From: Epiperipatus broadwayi
Lineage: Eukaryota; Onychophora; Udeonychophora; Euonychophora; Peripatidae
DNA: 64,000 nucleotides
Assembly: GCA_028023455.1 (NCBI GenBank)
Contig: JAQFVV010006337.1
Coordinates: 1,105,001 to 1,169,000 of the forward strand
Direction: 5' to 3'
Both the position numbers and the translations under genes were made by a program. The notes below the pieces were generated by a model, which made no database searches, was not told the origin of the DNA, and worked only from the letters and a program-made list of their open reading frames with translations. Below are positions 33,647 through 46,489 of this stretch, piece after piece; position 1 is the first letter of the stretch; every line of letters begins with the position of its first letter.

Positions 33647-34686
33647 TAAAAAAATGAAAAAAAGTAAAGGTCAATCTACTCCAGATATTATTTGTCAAAC
33701 AGCAGTTAGTAAAAATAAAAAATACATTAGATCTTTTAACAATGATTGATATGGAAAAATAAAATGATTGTATGATTGAGAAATTAGAAATGTTCTGTTT
33801 TCCTTGCTTATTTTTGGCAATGATACTGCAATAAAGCAACCCTACTTAAAAATTTCATGGGTTTTCATTTCAATAATTATTTTTTAATCTAACTTTATTG
33901 GTATTGTATCTGCTTCGTAACCTTGCAGGCAGACATAAAATAAATTTATGCATATATATTTTAACTAACAATAAAAATCAGAGACACAAATGCAGTAAGA
34001 TTACATAAAATTCAATATAACATTTTAATAATCAATCTTATTAATTAATAAAGATTCAAAACTTTATAATGTCCTATTTTTATTCCTAAATCGACTCTGT
34101 ATTTTTGATAGTAGATCTTTCTGAAAATTAGTTTGTGTGATTGCACTTATTTAAAATAATTCTTTTCTGTTGAAGTAAATATATTATTCTAATTAGTAAA
34201 CAGATAATCCTCAAGATTACTTCAGTCATATTTATAAATTTGACCTCTGGAATATCATTGGTCAATAGATTCATAAATAAATCTATATGATAACCTAATT
34301 TCCAAAATGGTTGAATACCATGTTATGGAAATTTGTATTTATATAAAACAAAGAACTAATACAAAAAACAGATTCCAAAAGTTAAAAAAACTATACTATT
34401 TGCATTTATAACTAAGAGAAATATGTTTTAATTAACAGCTTAATAACATAGAATGAATACTCTCAAGTATAGTTTTAACCCACACTCTAATTGCTGTCTT
34501 TAATGTTGTTTTGCCAATTTTACATTCATTATATAGAAAAAACTGTACTGAATAATGCAGTCATCTTCAAATTTTTTTAGAACTATAAATCAATAATATT
34601 TAAATAAATCAATAGTATTTAAATTTAATGCTATTACTATAATGTAACCATCAAAGGCACTCATTGGTAGTTTCTTCTTTTCACAG
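33647..34686. other. A+T-rich DNA (intron if the exon pair is real)
   Basis: No feature seen apart from the acceptor at its end. Confidence 0.45.
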
Positions 34687-34732
34687 GAGAGTATCTGTCA
34701 ATGATTTTAACAGTTCTACTTCTTCATTTTGA
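34687..34732 (+). CDS. Candidate terminal exon with stop and AATAAA
   Basis: GTAGTTTCTTCTTTTCACAG (ending 34686) is a near-ideal acceptor. Continuing from the phase-2 exon at 33365-33444, the frame gives R then RVSVNDFNSSTSSF and TGA at 34730-34732. AATAAA lies at 34740-34745, very close to the stop. Together the two exons would form a short C-terminal end with a Ser/Thr-rich tail. The closeness of the poly(A) signal is unusual but tolerable. Independent support such as transcripts is absent. Confidence 0.4.
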
Positions 34733-34745
34733 TTTTGAAAATAAA

Positions 34746-35319
34746 ATTATATTTTCTATCCTTTTTTAACACATTTATTATTGTTTCCATAAAGCAATTG
34801 TGAAATATTAATTATTTTAGAGAAATAATTCAGATTTAATAGAAAATAGTTACTTTTACATGACAAATTGACAAAGAAATCAATAACTTACAATTGCAAT
34901 TTATAATTAATTACAAAATACATTTTATGTTGACCACTATGGATTGTTTTTGTCAATTATAAATTAATAATCTGAAAAATTACTAATTTGCATTTTAGAA
35001 ACTAAACTAAAACAAATATAATTTTAAAAGACAAATATATATTTTACTGCTGATTCTGTAATTGATAAATCACATGTTTAGAACTTTAATTCTATCAGCC
35101 AATAGGGATGTTCGACAGTTAATTGAAGAAAATTATATTTTCTTCATCATCATTACTAATCACCATTAAACAAACAAAATAAATTTAAAATTCTAGTAAA
35201 TTGTAAAATTTTGTACAAAATCTGATATAACATACATGTTCAACTGACAAATATCAATAGAGGTGGTGTTTGCTTTTAAAATCTCTTGGTATGTCCTTTG
35301 TTGTATGAGAATTTCCCTA
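34746..35319. other. A+T-rich DNA, no feature seen
   Basis: No motif recognised. Confidence 0.5.
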
Positions 35320-35490
35320 CTTGTCAAAAGTTGTTGTATGAGTGCTGTATTATATGGAGGGTTTCTCCAACTTTTGAACCATGTTAGAGTGAAATTCTTG
35401 TAAGAATGCTGTGTCACAGGATCCCCCATAATTCTCAAACCATGTTAGACTGAAATCATGCTGTAAGAATGCTATGTTACGGGGAGGTTA
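35320..35490. repeat. Diverged minisatellite, ~65-bp unit
   Basis: ACCATGTTAGAGTGAAATTC with GTAAGAATGCTGTG is followed by ACCATGTTAGACTGAAATCA with GTAAGAATGCTATG. A more diverged third unit precedes them (GAGTGCTGTATTA...). The short minus-strand frame here is a by-product. Confidence 0.7.
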
Positions 35491-38400
35491 CCTGTATCTT
35501 TTTCTAATATATATTGTTTTTATATTTGTTTTTAAATTGCTTTTTTGTTTAAATAAATAATTTTTTGATTAAAATTTAAACTAATTCTTTTGGTGTTACA
35601 TAATTTTTTTACTAAATTATTTGATAATCAAATCTTTATATATATTTTTTTGTGATCAACTATTTAATTTTTATTACTTATATATTTTATATACATATAT
35701 CTTTAACAAGATATATAGTATTCTTCACCTCATTTCAAAGACTATTTTCTCTCTAAAGCAAGGCTATAACTTCAAAAATAATTGGATTTCTTTCTTCTTC
35801 TTTTAATATGATTTTGCTCTCGATTTAACATTATTTTTTCCTCTGAACATTGTCATGTGCTTCATTTTGTTTCTGTTTAATTTCATTAGCTAAACATTTT
35901 GAATTCATAATTTTTATTCTCAATAATTGAAGGTCATAAAATCTTGATTTTTATTTCTTCACTTAAGCTTATATGCTTCCATAATTACCATTCTTTATCT
36001 GAACTATCATAAACTGTCTAGATTATATTTGCTTGGCTTGAGGCCAATATTACCCAAAGTTTTGATCCAGATCTTTTCTCAATAGCAAACATAAGTATTT
36101 TACTGTTTACCTGTTCTCTTTCATCACTACCCCAGGAAATAAAGTAGACATTTTTTTCCAAACCTCTCTATCAGCATTTTTTGTTTCAATTTTGCTATTG
36201 ATAGTAAATTAAAGTAGAAGTGTAGTATATATATTAAGACTTGTACCTTCACATTTTACAATTTTTTTTTACAACTGCTTTAGACTTTTTAGTGGCTAAC
36301 TCCATCTTTCTGTTTTGAATAAGCTTTAGTGAGAATCACTTGTACATATCCTCTACATTTGAACATTTTATTTTTACAATTAAATCTTTTTTCTATATAA
36401 TATATTGATAATCTTATCATTATTTATTACAAATATAAGCTTTCAAATATAGACATTTTAAAAATTAATATTTGATGTTTTAAAAATATTAAAATAAATA
36501 TCTAAAGGCATTCTTATCTATAAGAATGATGCTTGGCATTATTGGACATAATTTATCTATTCAAAAAGTTAACAGAATGAAATATTAGATATTTAAATTT
36601 TATATTATTAAAGAAAAATATATTTATAGTTAGTTATCACAAAAGTAAAAAAAAATATTAAAAGCAAAGATATTATTCATTGTTATTAAAATTATAAAAA
36701 ATATTCTTTTTACTGTTTTGACAAAGGAAATTTTACTTTACCCTGTAGAAACTGCTTCTGCTTGCCCTAACAAACTTTTTAAGATTTGTCTTTTTAAAAA
36801 TAAATTAGTTTTTGATTTAAAAATAAATCTTTTATAAAAATATCACATCATAATCTTTAATTTGTAAACAAATTATTGGAAATTTTCCATAGAAATCTAA
36901 ATAATTCAGTTATTTGCTTTCGAATTAAAGACTTGGCCAATCAGAAATTCTCATTTCTATTCACTTCTAGGCCATATCTTTCATGACCTTATCATGATAA
37001 TAGGGTACTAACAATCATGCAAAAGTTTGTATAATGCTGACATAATTGCAAAGTGGATGGGGAAAGAAGCTACACACTGTAATGTAAGATTGTAGATAGG
37101 CATAGAAATTGCATAACCATTGTAACACCAGAACCAAACCATAAAATCTGTGCTAGAATATCACTGCCAAGCAAATCTAGTTAAACATTGAACCATCTTC
37201 TTTACAAATCTTTAGATTATGGATGATAATGAGGTATCCAAATTTGCTTTATCTTTTATGCTTTAATAAATTTTTCAAATGTGACCATATAAAACCAGCT
37301 TTATTATCAGAAACTAAAATCTTGAAATGCCATGATGGAGTTTTTTTTGGAGCTAATACCATTAATTAACCAATATTTACCCTTCCACCAGTTCTATGTA
37401 AATGGATTACCATGGCTTTGATCACTTTTCTCCACATATCACAGTTTTTATCTGATGGTCTCACATTTGAATAACAATACATTTTTAATCAAATTCTTGA
37501 TATTATTATTTGTTCCCAACTACTAGAGTTAGTTTTTATCTAATGTGTCGGCTTTCCTTCATATAATAATTTTTATATTTTGTTCTCTTCCTTTAGACTG
37601 AATTATACCACAAATTGTTCATATTTAGTGATGCAACCTTTGCATATCAAAATCTTTGTGGAAGAAACTAAGATGTTTATTTGCAGATCCTCATCAGATT
37701 CAGTAAAGTAACAACTGATATCTTTCATACTCTCTATTCAATTAGTTATTGTCTTATTATTTTTAACAATGTTTTTCATTAATGTGATTTTAACTTCATG
37801 TAGTCAGCTTTATCCAATTATTGAATTTATATGAACATATTTGTATGCCTTATCCAGCTGTTCTTTTTTTTCCTTAGTTCTAAGAAAAACTTTAACCATT
37901 TCTTTTATCTTAATAACAGTATTTAATCTAATCATTTTAAATTTGGTTTTATTTTTTTACCTATAAAAAAGTTCAGTCATGAATTTAACATTCTTTTCTG
38001 TTATTTACTACTGCTAATATAGAATTGCCTTACAATTGTACTGGGATTATAATTCCATGCAATTACTGAGTGATTTTGTACTCATTGTGTATTATACTTT
38101 TTGTTTACATTGCTTTCAAGATAACTATTGCTTTATCTAACTTTGATGCACTCTTAATTTACTACAACAGTAATACATATAAGCATTATTACTAAACTTT
38201 TTTTGTCATATTTTTTTAAATTCTGAAATCATGGCCTTACATATATTCATGTGACTACTATAAAATTTACTTCTAGAAAATTTTTTTGATTGCTCTAAAA
38301 TCAGTTCATAGACAATTTTATGCTTTATAACTTTTGAAAGCATATATCAGTTTCAGCTAATAACTATTGCTTCAAATTGTTACTGTTTATTCTTTATAGA

Positions 38401-39139
38401 AATGCCTCATTCAAAAATAAGTAATAGGATCCATTTTTTGCCAAATAATGAACTATATTATAGCTTTTTATTTTTTCATTTCTAGCTCGTTGCCTTTTTG
38501 AAGCCAAGCTTAAAGATAGATCTAGAAAATGTGGGCTAATATACTTTGATAGAAGTATTATAACTTTATCTTTTCTATTTGCATTGTGAAATCCATATAA
38601 TAGTAATATCATTTATATTCTTTTTTTAAAAGGTTGTAAAATAAACATTGTAAAAGTAATAGACCATAGATGGTATTAATACTTTGATAGACATCAGATC
38701 CCTTTATTATAAAGTTAATCTTCAGGTTTATTTGGTTCATAAAATCTATGTGCAACCTTGATGACTTTTTAAAGATCAAAAACAGAATATTAATGCTATT
38801 TTTATTTGATCATCAATAATTTTATTCATTCAAACATATTTTTTATGTTGACTGTAGAGTATCCTATTGGTTGCATAACTTACTTCAAACTTGCTTTTCT
38901 CAGTTTAATTAACTGCTGGTGTTAATTTGAAATTTTTCTCTCTAAATGAACTGTTTGCTTCTCAACATTGATTGCTGTTATATCCAGCTACAGTAATCTT
39001 GCAATCAGATGCATAATAAATTTATACACTCAAGTTTTATTCAGGGGCAAATATAAACTCTGGTCACATTCTAATTGTGATGCCAAACTACTACATGGAT
39101 CACATAAAAAAAACCTATTTATATATCTAATACTAAAAA
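35491..39139. other. A+T-rich DNA, possibly containing very old LINE debris
   Basis: Minus-strand translations near 37390-37470 (SDKNCDMWRKVIKAM) vaguely recall the C-terminal end of LINE proteins and 37500-38600 has similar texture, but no RT motif can be anchored. No host gene seen. Confidence 0.3.
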
Positions 39140-40345
39140 GTAAATGGAATCATTGAAGGTAAAATCAAAAAAAAAGATTCATATTTTATAAACTTGGTAA
39201 ATGAGTTTTCATATGATGAGAAACTAGAATATAATATTAAGAAAATGTGAAATCTGGTTATGGTAAAATTAGATAAAGAAGCTTGGAAAATTACATACAA
39301 ATTATGGATTTTTCACAAGATAAGAAATTAAATAATGATAGTATAAATAAAAAATGGGAGATAATAAAGAAAGAAAATTATTTAAGCAACAAAAAATGCT
39401 TTGGAAAAACAGAAAATTCCATATAAATCATGGATAACAAAAGAAATTTTGAACATGATGAAAGAATTGGAGCTATGTAAAATGAAAGACTTAGAAACCA
39501 CATTAAGAAGCTAGAAGTGCAATAAATTATGGGTAAAAGATTCTGAAGAAAGATAATGAAATATAGAAAAAGAAAACATGTAAAAGGCTTGTAATAAATA
39601 AAATTGGAAAAAAAGGGATTAAGCATAATCATAAAGTGAAACAAAAAAATGAAGTATTGATTAATCAAGATAAGATTGAGAAACAATGATGTGAGTAGAT
39701 AGACAAATTATATGGAAAAAAATTGGGTAACTCAGTCATTGAGAAAGAATTAAAAGTGACTTATAATGAGTTGGAATTACCAATTCTAACCTCTGAATTT
39801 GAAAAATGAATGAGGAATTGAAGTTGAGAAAAGCAACATAAAAAGATAGAAGTCCAGCTGAGATATTAAAATTTTTAACAGAGGTGACAAAAACAGTTAC
39901 TTATAAATTACTAAATGAGATATATGTGGTTGAAAAAATGCTTCAGATTTTACAGAATATATTGATAACAATGTCCTCAAAAATGGAGACAAACCATATG
40001 AAGAATACAAAACTTTTAGCTTGCTTTCACATTCTTTAAGAATGTTAACTAGAATTATTTATAAATTCAAAATAGAAATAAATAGATGATCTATTTGCAT
40101 TTAGTAAAAATAAAGATACTAGCAAAGCAATTTTGAACTTTTGAATATTGATTAGTAAATGCTTGAAAATAAATAGAGAAATAGTAATGGCTTTTGCTGA
40201 TATAGAAAAGACATTTGTCCATGTAGACTGGAACATAAGGTTTAGAGTATTAGAAAATGTGAAAATATATATTAGGGACAGAAGATTAATGTATCATCTA
40301 TGCATTAACCAAACTGCTATAGTTAGAAGATGTTTCTGATGACAC
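39140..40345 (+). pseudogene. Decayed LINE (linker and RT domain), plus strand
   Basis: Ordered remnants are visible across several frames: ELPILTSEFEK (about 39773-39805), DRSPAEILKF (RT motif 1, about 39845-39875), NGDKPYEEYKTFSLLSHSLR (motif 2, about 39981-40040) and VMAFADIEKTFVHVDW (motif A, about 40186-40232). Their order and spacing match the RT of the 19-22 kb RTE element, but similarity is low and stops are frequent. It is an old copy, probably of a related but different family. The part after motif A is not recognisable beyond 40345. Confidence 0.65.
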
Positions 40346-41351
40346 TCAATAATAACTCTAACAGATACAATTTTGTATGACGGTCTTCCACAATACATAG
40401 TTTTTTTATTTTTTTAATTAATGTATTCTCACTAGTGATCTTACCAAAATCAAAATGCAAAATATTATTTTGATTTCACAAAAGAGATTTTTCTTATAAA
40501 TAAAAAATGTGAATATGAAAACTTTGAAAATCTGGTTCCAATGTTGAAGTCTCAATCCTAATCTCACAATGTTCATTTTAACTAAACTAAACAAAACATT
40601 TTTGTAAACTGAATATAACTTTCTGAAATAAAATATTTAAATATAAATCTATTCCATAGCCTAATTTAGTTCTTTTATTTATTAAAAGTTAAATCTAAAA
40701 CAATTTTTAATAAGAATTTTTTTTTTTTGGAAAGTTGATTGATTTGATATAATTACTTTAAAAACTGTTTCTTTGTCAATAGCATATTCTATTGCATAAT
40801 AATATCCTGTTTAGAAAAATTTTTTTGAATATACAATTAAGTAAATACTATGGGAAATATTATTAACATTAGTAGCAGGATCAAATCTGTGTCCTTGTAA
40901 TGATTTTTACTCATTCTTCTATATAAAATAAAATAAATTGCTATCTTAAGGTATAGCTTCATAGTTTAATTTAGACATTAAATCAAGATCTGTTTTTGAG
41001 ATCATTAATCAAAAATATTTTTAAACATCTAAAGAATTATGGCATAAGAAATGGATTTCTTGGCAGACTCCAAAATTACTTTTCTGGATACAACAATAAA
41101 TTCAGCTGAATTTGAACTTTCTAAACATTGCTGGAGTTTTACCAACATATTCAAAATCATCAATTGATGCTGAGTTTTGCTTATTCAAAATCATCTGAGC
41201 TTGCTGCATTTACAGACATGGATATATCGTTCAGTGTCCAAAGACAAACCAATAATTATATAGTTAATTTATATTTTCAGTAAAAGAATTTAATACGTTA
41301 ATAAATTCACCCATTTGCTGGTTGAAATTCTGATTTTTACTTTATATTTTT
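40346..41351. other. A+T-rich DNA, no feature seen
   Basis: It may include the eroded 3' half of the preceding LINE. Confidence 0.4.
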
Positions 41352-41415
41352 ATTAATAATTAATTTGCTAAATAAATATATACATTAATAATTAATTTGC
41401 TAAATAAATATATAC
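41352..41415 (+). repeat. 32-bp tandem duplication
   Basis: ATTAATAATTAATTTGCTAA plus ATAAATATATAC occurs twice in direct tandem. Confidence 0.95.
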
Positions 41416-41469
41416 ATATAAGCTAAATATAATTCCAATCTTTTTAAACTTTTCTCGAAAAAATGTAAT

Positions 41470-42312
41470 TCAAAAATAAATACGTACATGTATACTAAGA
41501 AAATGTTTAATATTTTAAAATAAAAACGTTAAATATATCAACATAGTATGCTGAGCATACTTTCAACTAACTGGTATTCATAATCATAGCTATAGTTTTC
41601 CAATAGGATTATGAGATTTATAGAAGAATCATAAAAGTGGTGATTTACATAAAATTTGCTTATGAGATATAAATAAATTTATTTAAATGAGACACTTTTT
41701 TGCTAGGGGAATGCAGAATTATTTCTTATTGATTGCATGCATATTGATGGCAATGATTAGAACTCTTTAATTTTGTATTTAGCATTGTTTCTTTTGGATT
41801 CACAATACTGGAAGATGTAAGTTCAAAGCTGTGACCATGTTTAGACTCATGTTAGAGGGAAATAGAGTTAATATTTGTATTAGTTTTAGCTCAATTAGCA
41901 TAAAATATTAAATCTATTTTCCTTGAATATGAGTCTAAACATGGCAATATCTTTGATCCCGCAACCACCAGTATTGTCTGCTCTGAAAGAGACAATGCTA
42001 AAGGCAAAGTTAAAGATGTCTAGCTTACTGCCAACAATAAACATGCAATCAATAATAAATTAATCCTGTGTCCCTCTATCAAAAAAGTGGCTCATTTAAA
42101 TAAATTCATTCACATCTTATAATTAAATTTATGCAAATTACCACTTTTGTGATTCTTCTATAAATCTCCCAATCTGCTTGGATAATTATAGCTATGAATA
42201 TGACTATCAATTAATCAAATGCATGCTCAGCACACTATATTTCAAATTTTTATTTTAATAAAAGTATTAAATAAGCTTTTCTTAGTATACATATTGTATG
42301 CATTTATTTTTT
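41470..42312. mobile_element. Large palindrome (~410-bp arms)
   Basis: The left arm (about 41470-41880) and right arm (about 41904-42312) are reverse complements with moderate divergence around a ~23-bp centre (TTAGTTTTAGCTCAATTAGC). Paired landmarks include CATGTTTAGACTCAT with ATGAGTCTAAACATG, CACTTTTTTGCTAG with its counterpart near 42080, AAAGTGGTGATTTACAT with ATGCAAATTACCACTTT, and GTATACTAAG with CTTAGTATAC at the outer ends. No coding capacity. It is probably an inverted duplication or a large foldback element. Confidence 0.85.
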
Positions 42313-42546
42313 GATAAGCTAAATAAATAAATAACTTTAGGTTATTGCTTTTTGGATTTGCTTTCTTCCCAGTTTTTGAATAAATTCTACACAGCAATGG
42401 TCAATTATGTGTAGACTTTCTATCCTAATTTTTTTAATACTGAAAAAATGTTCTCATTTTTTGGACTCTCCTTGTTTAAGAGAGTTAAGATCAAATTAAA
42501 ATTTAGTAATATCTACTGTTTGGAGATGACAAAGAATACAATAAAG

Positions 42547-42678
42547 TGGGTAAGGTTTATATATATATATATATGTGTGTGTGTGTCAAAGTATTGACAG
42601 GGAAGCGAACTCTGGCCAGCTGCTTGAAAGGCAGCTATGCTAACCGCTAGGCCACCAACGCTTGACTAGGTAATGTTT
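42547..42678 (-). mobile_element. tRNA-only SINE with (TG)n(TA)n tail
   Basis: Minus-strand head GTCAAGCGTTGGTGGCCTAG, a perfect anticodon stem AGCTGC/GCAGCT around CTTTCAA (UUC, glutamate-like), then TTCGCTTCCC and CAATACTTTGAC. Instead of plain poly(A) the tail is an AC/AT dinucleotide tract (42558-42586 on the plus strand). An imperfect target duplication, TGGGTAAGGTTT versus TAGGTAATGTTT, lies at 42547-42558 and 42667-42678. Confidence 0.82.
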
Positions 42679-43830
42679 TTCGTTCAAAAAAGTAAGAGCT
42701 TTACAAACAGTTTTTCTGGAAATAAAAATTTGATGGTGATAAATCTCTAGCAGATAATTTATTTTATGTCCATTATAAGTTATTTTCTAGATTTGAATTT
42801 TTTTTAATACTATTTGAATACAAAAAATATCAAGAATAACAATTAGCAATCTTCATATTTATTCACAGAAATAAAAAATAAACAATGAATAGATAAATAA
42901 ATACTTCATACAATTTATATTAAAAGAATGAATATTTCAAATTTTTACTTATCACTTGATTTTAAAATATTCATTATTTATTTGTTTATAGGTAAATACT
43001 TTATATTTTACTCATATACAAATAATTAAATAAAATATTTTTCCTCTATTTAGAAATGTTCTTTTTTCCCAGTACATTCAATTTCTGGCATGTTCAGTTA
43101 AAATAAATAAATCATCTATTCATTTAAATATATTATTTGTATATTTATAAATATTATCAACTTATTTAACCATAAATAAATAAATAAATTAGAATGGATA
43201 TCTTTATATCTATTTCTACATCCTCCCCCCCCACACACACACTCATCAATTATATGAATGATAGAAAAAAATTTATGGAAATTATAATGAATGAATCACT
43301 TATAATTAGATTTTATTCATTGTAAATATTATTTATTTACTTATTAAGTAAATCAGTATAAAATTAGAAAATTATTTTATAGTTGACGGATAAATTAAGT
43401 TGTATGATAGCTTGATATCCAAAAATTTTTTTAAAGCTTCCAAATTATGAGATAATTTGTAAGGCTTATATCACTCTTTTATTAAATGTTTGGATGGAAA
43501 ACACCAATTAGAATGTGTTTCAAATAAAGTTTATTTAAATAGCTGTCATATTTCAATGTTCCAATCTTAAATTTAAAAATCTAACGTCTTAAAGTGATAA
43601 TCTCTTTAGTTGTAAAAATGATAATTATTTTAAAGATATCTGGACATTCATCAAGGCTGAATAAAAGAGTCTAGACCTTTCAATTAGGTTATTTTAAAGT
43701 CATTTGTTTCATACTCAGTTTATAACTTTATTTCTTGCATCATCAAAACATTTTTTAAAATTTATCAGGAAATTTCTGAATCCTTGCTAATGAAAAATTG
43801 ATCAAATAATTGTCAGTTTGTTTTATGTTA
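42679..43830. other. A+T-rich DNA, no feature seen
   Basis: A short C8/(CA)n tract at about 43226-43242 is the only notable simple sequence. Confidence 0.5.
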
Positions 43831-43962
43831 AACTTGGACTGATTTTTTTTTCATGTATCAAAGCATCTGCCGGGAAGCGAACCCACAAACTCGGGACAAC
43901 TACTTGTAAGGCAGCTGTGCTGACCACTCGACCACCAACGCTTGACAACTTGGACTGATTTT
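43831..43962 (-). mobile_element. tRNA-only SINE with 16-bp target duplication
   Basis: AACTTGGACTGATTTT is repeated exactly at 43831-43846 and 43947-43962. The minus-strand body starts GTCAAGCGTTGGTGGTCGAG, has the anticodon loop CTTACAA (UAC) and a T arm with GGGTTCGCTTCCC, and ends GATGCTTTGATACATG before the A tail (T run at 43843-43851). Confidence 0.9.
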
Positions 43963-45533
43963 GTTTTTTGAAATTATTAAAACTAGATTTTTAATATTTA
44001 TTGTTATAATGTAAACTTTTAATAGCAAAAGGAAATAAGATTTTATTGATTCTTTTTACAAGATATCCCAAGACTTACTATCTTTCAATTATGGCTATGA
44101 AAATTCTAAGAGCATATAAAACTTACTTGCAATATCTGCAAAATATCCATATACAAAAAAAAAATATTACTTTGAATACCTATTTATTTCTATATCCTTT
44201 TATCATGCACCTTTTCATAAAAAATTTTAGAAATGCACTTATAACCATAGAAATAAAAAGGCAATAATTACAACCATAAACAGAAATTTTTTAAAGTAAG
44301 ACCATTGATAAAATATAAAATAAACTAACACTGTGATAAAATATAATATCAAGAGCAAAGTTTATTCATAAAAATGCATTATTAATGTTGCAGGAGTGAG
44401 ACAATCCACATTGTAATTAATTAGAAATTATTCATATTGGCTATTAACTTTTACTTGTAAAAGTATTGCTTTCACAGCTGAAAGATATCACTAAAAAAAT
44501 TATTTTTCATATTTTCCAGAACCAATAACATATCATAAATTTCAGGTAATATTAATGAACACTATGAATAGTTCTATTTTATTTAGGTTTCTTCTAATAG
44601 TAGGCACTGTTTCTGCTATATTCACCACTCAGTAATCATGCTTTTTTAAAAAAAAAAAATCCTGTTATTAAACCATTTATAAACCAAAAATTTTGGATCC
44701 AATTTTATATGAATCTGGCAATATGTCAGTTAGTATTGTACATTCAGATTTAAGCTAATAGCAGCTCTCATTTATTTCTTGTTTCAATGATGATAGAAAT
44801 TAATAAGTATATTATAATTCATCTACATCATATATCTATTAAAACAGATATGTCAGAATACACAATGTAAGCAATGTGTAGAATCAATGAATATTAAGTA
44901 ACAGAGTAACCAGACTCCTGTAACCATTATCTAGCTTATCAACTTCAGCATCATTTTTCAATCAGTGGCCACCTTTAATCTAATGGAAAATAATACATAT
45001 CCTTATTTGGATTGATCAAAACTCTTTTTAGATATATACTGATTTTATTCATAGTGTCTTTAAAATGTAGTTTGTTTTAAAACTTTTGATTGAAGTCACT
45101 CCAACCAAACTATGAGTCTGACATTTTAGAATGTCTGAATTCTTCATCAATTGTGTTGAATAACAAGATAAGGTAAACATTTAGAACTGAATTCAGAATA
45201 GTGCACATTTAATATCTACTACTATTGGAGAAAAACAATAACCAATCAATAAAATACATTGCAGTTAATAATGTAAAAAGTACATTTAAATTTATGATGA
45301 AATGTGAAATCAAGATGAGAGTATGGCAAAAAATATCAAACTACTATTGATGATTGTGAAGTATTATAATGATTTCTGATGTCGAAATAGATATCACTAC
45401 TGATTACTAGTACTAAAAATATAAAGTTAATAATCTCATGTCTAAGTAACTATATGAGCAAATTAACTTGCGTTAAAAATCATAGAATGTTTAAATCTTA
45501 TACTATAAGCTTGAATATTATAAAAAGATAAAG
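43963..45533. other. A+T-rich DNA, no feature seen
   Basis: Short frames only. TATAAAAA at about 45519-45526 lies just before the candidate exon. Confidence 0.45.
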
Positions 45534-45614
45534 ATGGCTTCTTCGAGTGTAGGTAAAATAGTCCAATTCTTATCAATAAAGGCTATTAGTAAAAAAACTA
45601 GTTTGAAGATTTGG
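45534..45614 (+). CDS. Candidate first coding exon (MASSSVGKIV...)
   Basis: AAGATGG gives a good start context. The 27 codons read MASSSVGKIVQFLSIKAISK and then KTSLKIW, ending in phase 0 at a strong donor (TGG/GTGAGT at 45615). A TATAAAAA string lies only about 10 bp upstream, too near for a normal TATA box relative to the ATG. The peptide is basic and could be a targeting or membrane-proximal N terminus. No downstream exon was confirmed. No domain recognised. Confidence 0.25.
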
Positions 45615-46489
45615 GTGAGTACTATATCTAGTGTCTATTAAATACTCAAGTTTACAATAAAATATTTTGGGATTAAGTAATTAAAGTGAGTTACTGTTTT
45701 TAATGTAGATGTTGAAAGTAAACAGAGAAAGTTATTTAATGTTTTGTTGGTTAATTTTAATAATCGCAGAAAAAGTCACTATATTTTGCATTTGGTAAAA
45801 ATCTGGAACTTTATTGGTTGACAATAAATAGACCAATATTTGTGTAAAATTAATCTTCAATATCAAAGTTTTTTTTGTCATTTACATAAAAAAATCAATT
45901 GCAGAATAAATAAATTTCCTTCAGTGATTCTATAATTTTTTTAAAGTGTTTTTTTTTTTCTTCCTGCGGCAAATAGCAAAGATTTGTGAAAAAAATTGTA
46001 GATGTATGTAAATCAATACTAACGAATGCGTTGATGATTAATATGAAATAGTGTTTATTAGATCTGGGTAGAATTCACAACTTGGAAAGTTATAGTTTTA
46101 TCTTTTTACCATAACATTATTTTTCAGTTTATTTTGATATTGTGGGATTAATTGATAAATTGCTGTCAAACATTTCAAGATGCAAATAATTTTTGCATTT
46201 TTAGACCTTCAGTAGCAATATGATTTTATATGATCACAATGAAAGAACTTTATTAAATTTCCCTTAATTATGATAGTAATTAGTGTTATCAAACACAGTT
46301 TGTATGTAGCTGGATGCTTAGTAGATTTACTATTTATCATCTTTATGCTAAACTTTCATATATACATAGTACTATGCAAAGAATATAATGTATTAGCTCA
46401 TATTACACATAAATTAAATGAAATGAGTTTTTTTTATAAAAATATATTTGTTGAAAAAAGAATACATGTATGTTAACTACCCATTAACT
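45615..46489. other. A+T-rich DNA (intron if the preceding exon is real)
   Basis: An acceptor-like T-rich tract near 45945-45976 leads to about 24 open codons and a stop. This is too weak to annotate. Confidence 0.4.

Noticed and set aside
37000-38620. Minus-strand LINE between 37 and 38.6 kb
   Set aside because: A few LINE-like residues (DMWRKVIKAM) were seen, but no RT motif could be placed in order. Similarity is too weak to call.
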